A DNA stretch of 11,357 nt, taken from contig AUXH01000606.1 of NCBI GenBank assembly GCA_000482145.1, forward strand, positions 1 to 11,357. The letters are read 5' to 3'. The notes below the pieces were generated by a model that saw only the letters and a program-made list of their open reading frames with translations, searched no databases and had not been told where the DNA came from. The DNA is from Strigomonas culicis (lineage: Eukaryota > Euglenozoa > Kinetoplastea > Trypanosomatida > Trypanosomatidae). Within the stretch, counting starts at the first letter, position 1. Each line of letters starts with the position of its first letter. The translations under genes and the position numbers were made by a program. Shown here one piece after another: positions 1 through 9,000 of this stretch.

Positions 1-3000
1 CGCCTTCATGGACCCTGCGCCGCTGGGTGTGCCGCTGGAGGAGCTGCCGCTGGACTCGAGTCCGGAATTTGCGCGAAAGGAGGCGGAGCTGCGAAGGCTG
101 CGGAAGGACCCGAAGAAGAACGCGGCGGCGATCATGGCGCTGGAGGATGAGCTGCACAACATGACACTCCAGATGGCGGCGACGGAGCTTGCGAAGAACC
201 GTGGCTTCCTGGACCCCGAGCCGGAGGGTCGTCTACTGGAGGAGCTTCCTCTCGAAACGGACCCGCAGTACCACGATCTGGAGATTGAGTACCGCGAGCT
301 GAAGGCGAACCCTAACAGCAGCGCGCAGAAACTGGCAGACTTGGAGGAGCTCATGAATGAACGTGCGCACCAGTTGGCGAAGGAAAAGAACGCTGCTGAT
401 CGCGCCAAATACCTGAATACTAAACCCCTCGATGTTCCCACGTCAGAGCTGCCCCTATCTACGGATCCTGAGTTTGCTCAGCTGGAAGCGGAACATGCCA
501 AACTGTTGAGGAACCCTACGAAGAACAAGAAGGCTATACAGGACGTGGAGAATGCGTTGAATGCACGTGCGGAGGAGCTTGCCAAGGAAAAGATACAGGG
601 TGACCGTGAATTTTTGGATAAGGAGCCGCAGGGGGTGCCGTTGAAGTATCTTCCCTTGGATGAGGACAAGGAGTTTAAGAAGCTTGAGCAGGACCGACTG
701 AGGGCGAAGGCAGAGAGGGGACCGACACACACCAAAACGCGCGAAATTGAAGCCGCGATGAATGGTCGCGTGAACGAGATGGCGAAGATCATGCGGGATC
801 AGGTGCGCGAGCAGGTGCTGCCGGAGGTCTTCAACGGCATCCCCCGCGAGGCACTGCGTCTGGACGATGATGTACAGTTTAAAGACCTTGAGGTGGCACA
901 CATCCAGGCCACCGGGGACGGCGAGGACGAGATGAAGCGGGGTCTGGCCATTGCCATGGCAGAGCGTGCGGAGGCTGTTGCAACGAAGCTGCGTGACGAG
1001 GAGCGCGGCAACTTGGGCGAGCCGCTCGGGTACGCCCCAGAGGACCTTCTCCTTGAGCAGGACGCGGCGTACATGGCAAAGGAAGGCGAGCTCATTGGAC
1101 TTCGAACCGACCGGAAGAAGAATGCTACGAAGATTGCCGAAGCGGAAAAGGAGCTCCACGCAATCGCCACGCAACTGGCAAAGGAGAAGGCGGAGGAGGA
1201 GCGTGAGTACTTGGACACGGACCTCGAAGGTCGTCGCCCGGAGGAGTTGGATTTGCTGAATGACCCTCACTACGCTAAACTGGAAGAAGAATACCACCGG
1301 GCGCGCAAGAATCCTTACGCTGACTTGGAGCGTCTCGATGAGCTGGAGAAGATGCTAAACGGGCGTGCGCATGAACTTGCACGGCAGACAAATGCGGAAG
1401 AGCGTTCCAACTTCCTGGAGGAGCAGCGCGGTGTGCCTCTCTCGGAGCTGCCCCTTGACACGGATGAGAAGTTCCGCCAGCTGGAGGCGGAGCGAGCTCG
1501 GCTGAGCCACGACCCACGGGCGAATGCAGAGGCTCTGAAGATCGCGGAGAAGCAGCTGAACGAACGTATAGCCGAGCTCACGGCTGAAGCCATTCAGAAC
1601 GATCGCATCTTCCTGGATGACGAGCCGGAGGGAGTTCCGCAGCGGCAGCTTGACATCGATAACGATCCCGAGTTCCAGAAGCTGGAGAAGCAGCGTGCTG
1701 CACTGAAGGCAAAGGACGCTCAGAGAAATGCCGCTGCCATAAGTAAATTGGAAGCCCAGATGAACGATCGTCTCCACAATCTGGCGGGGGAGAAGAAGTG
1801 GGGTGCCCGTAATGACATGGACCACAAACCTGTGGGCATTCCTCTGAATGACCTCGCGGACAAGCTTGACCATGACAAGCACTTCCACGACCTGGAGGAG
1901 CAGTACCGCGACACACGCGAGGACCTCTCGCGACAGAAGCAGGCAAAGGATCTGCTCGATAAGATGAACGAGCGAGCGAAGGAGCTGGCCACTGAGATGC
2001 ACGAGGAAGAGCGCGGCAACTTGGAGAACAGCCCGCAAGGTGTGCCGCTGGCCGCGCTTGGGCTGGACACGGACAATCAGTTCCTGGCGCTGGAGAACGA
2101 GGCGCGAAAGCTACGCAGCGATCCGAATGGCGCCCGCCGCAACGAGAAACGCTTGATTGACTTAGCGGAGCAGATGAACGAGCGCGCGAAGGAGTTGGCG
2201 ACGGAGGCACGCAAGGCGTACATCGACGCTGATCCGGAGAGTGTGCCACTGGAGCTGCTCCAACTCGGCGAGGATCCCGAGTTTGTGGCAAAGGAGCAGG
2301 AGCTTCGCCGCTTAGCGAAGAATCCTGCGACCAATCAGGAGAAGATCGAGAATCTCAGGGCAGAGCTCAATGCAACAGCTCATGCGAAGGCAAAAGCTTT
2401 ACTGGAGAACGATCGTGACTACGTAGACGCTGAACCTGAAGGGGTGGAGCTGCGTCACGTCGCGATTGACCAGGACCCTCAATTCCGTGAGATGGAGGTG
2501 GAGCGTGCTCGGCTGAAGGCGGAGGACCCTCGTAAAAACCAAAATGCTATTGCGAGTCTGGAGAAAAAGTTGAATGAACGCGCGCATGAGCTTGCTAAGA
2601 ACATCAAAGAGAGTGAGATGCGTGAAATTAACGAGGAGCAGAGCGGTGTTCCTCTTACAATTCTGAATCCCCACGAAGACCCTACGTTTAAGGCCCTCGC
2701 TCAAAAGTGCCGTGAGCTGCAAATGGACTCCAAGGCGGACCCTCAGGCTCTTCAGGAGGTGAAGGAAGAGATGAATGCACGTGTATTGGATCTTGCGACG
2801 GAGAAGCTCCATGACGACAGAGGCTTTCTGAATAAGAATCCAGAAGGTGTAACGCTCTCCGAGCTGCCATTGGATGAGGATCCGATCTTTCATAAACTGG
2901 AAACGCAGCGTGCGAAACTAAAGGCATCAGGCCTCAGCGCACCCAAGGTACGTGATCTGGAAGAGCAACTGAATGTCCGGGCTGCCGAGTTGGCCGTCGC

Positions 3001-6000
3001 GCAGAAGCAGCGGGACCTCGAGGGCTTGAACCAGAAGCCCGAGGACATCCCGATCGATCTGCTCGATCCCCACGGCGATGCCGAGTTTGCGGCGTACCTG
3101 CCTCAGCTTCGCGAGCTAAAGAAGGACCCCAAGGCCAATAAGGCGGCTATAAATGATCTGCAGCAAGCTATGAATGACCGCGTGAAGCAGCTCGCGGACG
3201 ATAAGCTGTGTGGCGATCGCCCGAAGTATGTGGAGGATGTCGTGGACGGCGTGCCCCACGACATTCTTCCGCTCGACAAGGATCCCAAGTTCCACGAATT
3301 GGAGGTGCAGCGTGCGGTTCTGCGAACGAAGGACCCGCGACGCAACGCGGACAAGATCAAGGACTTGGAGACGAAGTTACACGACCGCGTCACCGAGCTC
3401 GCGGCCGAGCAGAAGAAGAAGGACCTGGAGTGTCTCGACCAGAACCCCGAAGGCATGCCGCTGAACATCTTGAACCCTCACGCGGACTCTGAGTTTGCGC
3501 AGCTGGTCGAAGCGCACCGCGAGCTGATGAAGGACCCTAAGAAGAATGCCGAAGCGCTGCAGGACTTGGAGGTTCAAATGAACAATTGTGTTCACGAGTT
3601 GGCAAAGGAAAAGCTGATGAATGATCGTGCCTATCTTGAAAAGGACCCACAGGGTGTGTCGCTGACGGATTTGCCGTTGGACAAGGATGAAAAGTTCAAG
3701 GCGATGGAAGCGGAACGAGCGAAGCTAAAGGCCTTAGATGCACGTCGCAATGCAGCCAAAATCAAAAAATTGGAGGACGAGCTGAACGATCGTTTGCACG
3801 AACTCGCGCGGCATCAGCTGGAAGAGGATCTTAAGGAGGTCAACGACGAGCCGAGGGGTGTCCCAATCGATTTTCTGAAACCGAACGAGGATAGTCAATT
3901 TGTCGAACTGGTGAAGAAGGCTCGCGCATTGAAGAAGGACCCTAACAGGGATGAGGAAGAGCTTGCTTACGTGGTCGCGGCCATGAATGAGCGCGTCGAC
4001 GATTTGGCCGGAGAGGCGATGAAACGCACATTTCTTGAGACGAATCCGGAAGGTGTTCCGTTGTCTGAACTTCCGCTTGATTTTGACGAGCAGTTCCATG
4101 AGTTGGAGGTGGAGAGGGCCAAGTTAAAGCTGAAAGACCCTATCCGCAATCGCCAGAAGATCAGAGATTTAGAGGATCAAATGAATGCGCGTGTTCTGGA
4201 GTTGGCAAGAGAGCAGATCGCTGAGGATCTTGCCCCGTGTGAAGCGAACCCGCGCGGCATTCCTTTGGAGCTGCTACGGCCACAAGAAGACGAGGAGATA
4301 GCGAAAGTGATTCCGCAGCTACGTGCCTTGAAGAAGGACCCTAAACAGAATGCGGAGAAGATAAAGGAGCTGGAGAACGGCATGAAGGAGCGCGCACGAG
4401 CGCTGGCGAGTGCCAAACTCGACGGCGACCGGGACTATCTGAATCCAAAGCCAAATGACGTTCCTTTGGAATTCCTTCCACTGGATACGGATCCTATTTT
4501 TGCTGAGAAGGAGGCACAGCGAGCCAAGCTAAAGGCACAGAACGCTCGCCGCAATGCGAAGCAAATTCTTACTTTGGAAGGTGATCTGAATGCGCGTGCG
4601 TGCGAGCTTGCGGATAAGAAAAAAGAGGACGAGTTGGCGATGTTCCCTCTCCGGTACGATGAAATGAACACAGCCGGGCTCAAGCCACACGAGGATCCGG
4701 AGTTCAATGGGCTCCTGAACAAGTACCGTGTTCTCGCAAAGGGGGGCGAGGGGGAGTCCGCAGCGGCGAGCGCTCTCAAGGAAGACATGGGCAAGCGCCT
4801 CGCGGAGCTGGCCAAGGAGAAGAAGGACGGCGACCTGTGGTTCCTCGAGCGCAGCCCGGAGGGCATTCCCCTCGCTGAGCTTTCCCTTGCTAAGGACAAG
4901 GAGTTCCAGAACATGCGGGCGGAGCGCGCGAAGCTAAAAGCGGAGGACCCTCGCAGGAACGCCAAGCGCATTACGGAGTTGGAGATTGCGATGAACAACA
5001 GAGCACATGCATTGGCGAATCAGACGAAGAAGTCAGACTTCGAGGATGTGGATCCGAATCCCAGAGGCATTCCTTTGGAACTTCTCAAGCCGCGTGACGA
5101 TTCTCAGGTCCAGAGCACGTTGCTGGGCCTTCGTGAGGCAAAACGAAACAAGGAGGCCAAGAAGACCAACATGTTGGCGGAGAAACTGAAGGAGCGCGTC
5201 GATCAACTGGCCAAGGCTGCGCTTACCGGCGACCGTCACTCATACTTGGACCCTGAGCCAGAGGGTGTAGCTTTGGAGCACTTGCCCTTGGACAAAGATG
5301 ACATATTCTCTAGGTTTGAAGAGGAGCGTGCGAAGCTCAAGCTGCAGGACCCGGTGAAGAATGCCAAGCAGATAGAGGATTTGGAGGACCGCCTCAACGA
5401 CCGCGCACGCGAGCTAGCGATGCAAGTGAAGCAGAATGATCTGAAGAACATCAACCAGCGCCCGCGTGACGTGCCACTGGATGCCATCAAGCCGCACGAG
5501 GACAAGAGCTTTAACGAGCTGGCGAAGCAGCTCCGTGTGCTCAACAAGGACCCTGTGCGCAATGCCAACAAGATCCGGGACATCGAGGGGAAGATGAACA
5601 CCATGGTGAACAAAATGGCCGACAACATGCTCGCCGGGAACCGCACGTACCTCGATGAAGCGCCCAACGGCGTCGCTCTCGCAGTGTTGCCGCTGGACGC
5701 GGATCCGACCTTCCATAATCTCGAGGTGCAGCGGGCGACGCTAGCGGCCGAGGACCCGGTGCGGAACAAGAAGCAGTGCGAGGATCTGGAGCACCAACTC
5801 AAGGAGCGCGCCAAGGAGCTTGCCGACGAGGTGAAACGCGCGGATCTCGCGCAGCTGGATGCAGCACCGTTGGGCGTCCCTGTGGACCTCCTGTCCCCCC
5901 ACGATGACCCTACCTTTGCCAACATGCTTCCCGAGCTCCGTCAGCTGCAGAAGGACCCGAAGAGGAACGCGGGCCGCATCGATGCCTTGAAGGGCAAGAT

Positions 6001-9000
6001 GGACGACAGACTGCGAAACCTGGCTGCCGATTTCTTGGAGAGGGACCGGGCGAGCTACATGGATCCCGCACCAGGTGGCATTCCCGTCAATGCACTACCT
6101 CTCGACGCGGATAGTACCTTCAAGGCACTGGAGGCGGAGCGCCTCGACTTGATCGAAAAGAACCCTCGCGCTAACAAGGACAGTATCGCGGAGCTGGAGC
6201 GGGCCCTCAATGAACGCGCGGAGGACCTGGCGAAGAAGTACCGTCAGGAGAACCGTGGATTCATGGACCCGGAGCCCGTGGGCGTCCCGCTGAGCGTTCT
6301 CCCACTGGACGAAGACCGTCAGTTCGCCGACCTGGAGGCCCGCCGAGCTGCCCTTCTCGCGAAGGACCCCGTCAAGAACGCGCCCGCTATTCGCGACTTG
6401 GAGGAGCAGCTCAACAACCGTGCGCACCAGCTCGCCCAGGACCAGGTGGACGAGGACCTGCGCCACGTGGACCGCACCCCGGAGGACGTCCCGCTCGCGC
6501 TGCTCAATCCGTACGCAGACCCCGAGTTCTCGCGCATGGTGGCGGTGCTCCGGCAGCTGAAGAACGACCCTAAGTCAGATCCGGAGAACATCGCAGCACT
6601 GGAGGCAGACATGAACGACCGCGTCCACGAACTGGCGGAGGAGGCCCTCGTGGGTGAGCGCAACCGCTACCTCGAAGCGAATCAGGACGGGGTGCCGCTC
6701 AAACAGCTCCCGCTTGACAGCGATCCGATCTTCCATGAGATGGAGGTTGAGCGCGCCCGCCTCAAGCTGCAGGACCCCGTGAGGAACCAGGCTAAGATTA
6801 AGGACTTGGAGGATCGCCTTGGCGAGCGTGCACAAGACTTGGCGAAGGCGGTGAAGGAGAGTGATTTGCGTCTTGTGCCGGCGGAGGTGCGCGACCTCCC
6901 GGTGCATCTCCTACAGCCACACGCGGATGAGGTTTTCGCCAATCTTGCCAGCCAAGCTCGCGACCCCGCGCAGGCCACTGCGCGCAGCGCCGAGGGGAAG
7001 GCGAGCGTTCGGGACCTCATGAAGGAGCGGTTGAACGAGCTGGCGCAGGCGCATCTGGCGAAGGATCGAGCGCAGTACCTGGAGCCGTACGTGGAGGGCG
7101 TTCCGTTCGCGCAGCTTCCTCTCGACGAAGACGCCGTGTACCACAACATGGAGGCACAGCGGGCGGTTTTGAAGGAACAGGACCCGAAGAAGAATGCGGA
7201 GAAGATCAAGGCGCTCGAGAATAACCTCAATGAGCGCGCCCACGAGCTGGCGAACGCGGTTTTGGCCGCCGATCGCGACTATCTGGAGGCTGAGCCCGAG
7301 GGCGTGCCACTCGCCGATCTACCACTGGATAACGATCCAACCTTCCACAGGTTGGCGACGGAGAGGGCGAAGCTAAAGGCGATGGATCCGGTGAAGAATG
7401 CCGCGAAGATAAAGGCGTCGGAGGAACAGCTGAATGACCGTGTGCACGAGTTGGCGAGGGAACAGCTGAAGAAGGACCTCGAGGGCCTCGACCCGACTCC
7501 TCGCGGAGTCCCGATCGATGATCTGAACCCGCACGACGATCCCACGTTTGCATCCCACCTGGCGGAGCTGCGTCAGCTGAAGATGGACCCTAAGAAGAAT
7601 GCAGCGAAGATTGGAGACCATCAGAATGAGATGAACAACCGCTTGAACGCCTTGGCGAAGGAGAAGATTGCCAAGGACCGCGCCTTCTTGGACCAGAATC
7701 CGGAGGGCATTCCCTTGTCGATGCTTCCTTTGGAGGATGACAAGGAGTTCAAGGATATGGAGAGGCAGCTGCGCCAGGCACTCAAGGACCCCAAGCGTAA
7801 CGCTGCGAAGATCAAGGACCTGCAAGCAAGGATGGAAGACCGCGTGGCCCAAATCGCGAAGGACAAGATCAAGGGGGACCGCGGCTACCTGGACACGGAA
7901 CCGGAGGGAGTCCCACTGAAGAGCATCCCCATTGACGAGGATCCGACGTTCCGTCGTCTCGAGGCGGAGCGTGCGAAGCTGAAGGAAAACCCAACAAAGA
8001 ATAAGGAAGCGATTGCGGCAAAGGAACAGCAACTGAATGACCGTGCACACGAGCTGGCACAGGCACAGAAGGATTCTGATAGAAAGTTTCTGAATCCCAC
8101 CTCGAAGGGCATTGAGAAGGAGCTGTTGCCTTTGGACGAGGACCCGAACTTCCAGCGGATGGAGCAGCAGATGCGCCGTTTGCGAGAGGACCCTCGTCGC
8201 AACGCGGTGGCTATTGAGAACCTGAGGGACATGATGCAAGAGCGTGTTGATGAGCTGGCGGACAAGATCGTGCGTGGTGATCGTGACCACTACCTGGACG
8301 CTGCCCCGGAGGGTGTACCCCTCGAGGATCTGCCTCTGGAGAGCGATGCGCAGTTTACAGATTTGGAACGGGATAGAGCTGTTCTGAAGGCGAAGGACCC
8401 TGTCAAAAATGCAAATCAGATCAAGGAGATTGAAGCTCAACTGAATGACCGCGTGCATGAGCTCGCGAAGGCGATGCGTGCGGATGACCGCGCCTTCTTG
8501 AATCCTGAGCCAGAGGGTATCCCGATCGAAGATGTACCTCTTGACAAGGACCAGAACTTCCTGCGCATGGAGGACTACCTGAGGAAGCTGAAGAAAAACC
8601 CTCGCCGCAACGCGGATGCGATCGCCGATACCGAGTTCAAGATGAATGATCGCGCGCGTGAGCTTGCGAAGGGTGTTGTAGCGGACGACCTCAAGAGCCT
8701 GCCGAACGAGAAGTACCGCGGCATTCCAAGGGAAAACCTGAACGCACACGCATCCCTCCCGTTTCGCGAGGCCGCGAACCGCCGGCGCCAGGCGCTCCGC
8801 GAGCCGGCGTACGATCTGATGGAGGTGGCGAACATTGAGGAGGACATGGACATCATCGCGCGGGAGATCGCAAACGGCATCATTGAGAGCGAGCGTTCCT
8901 TCTTGGCGAAGGCACCGGAGGGCATCAGTCTCAAGGATCTCCCACTGGACGAGGACCCGAAGTTTGTCGCTCTCGAGGAAGAGCGCCGCAGGCGAACGAG

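Noticed and set aside
1..55. ATG at base 8 as the gene start
   Set aside because: The frame is open upstream to the window edge, and the Met lies at residue 2 of the repeat motif (FMDPAP, like FLDPEP), so it is internal.
951..1259. 102-residue forward frame in another phase
   Set aside because: It overlaps the open main frame, is rich in Arg, Ser and Thr from the shifted reading, and shows no family signal.
455..1297. 280-residue reverse-strand frame
   Set aside because: Opposed in register to units 3-7 of the array, with a Leu/Val-rich composition as expected from reversing Lys, Glu, Gln and Asp codons; no independent support.
4640..4840. A break or separate domain at the atypical unit 24
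   Set aside because: KPHEDPEF and the terminal LAELAKEK are present at the expected distances, so this is a degenerate repeat unit.
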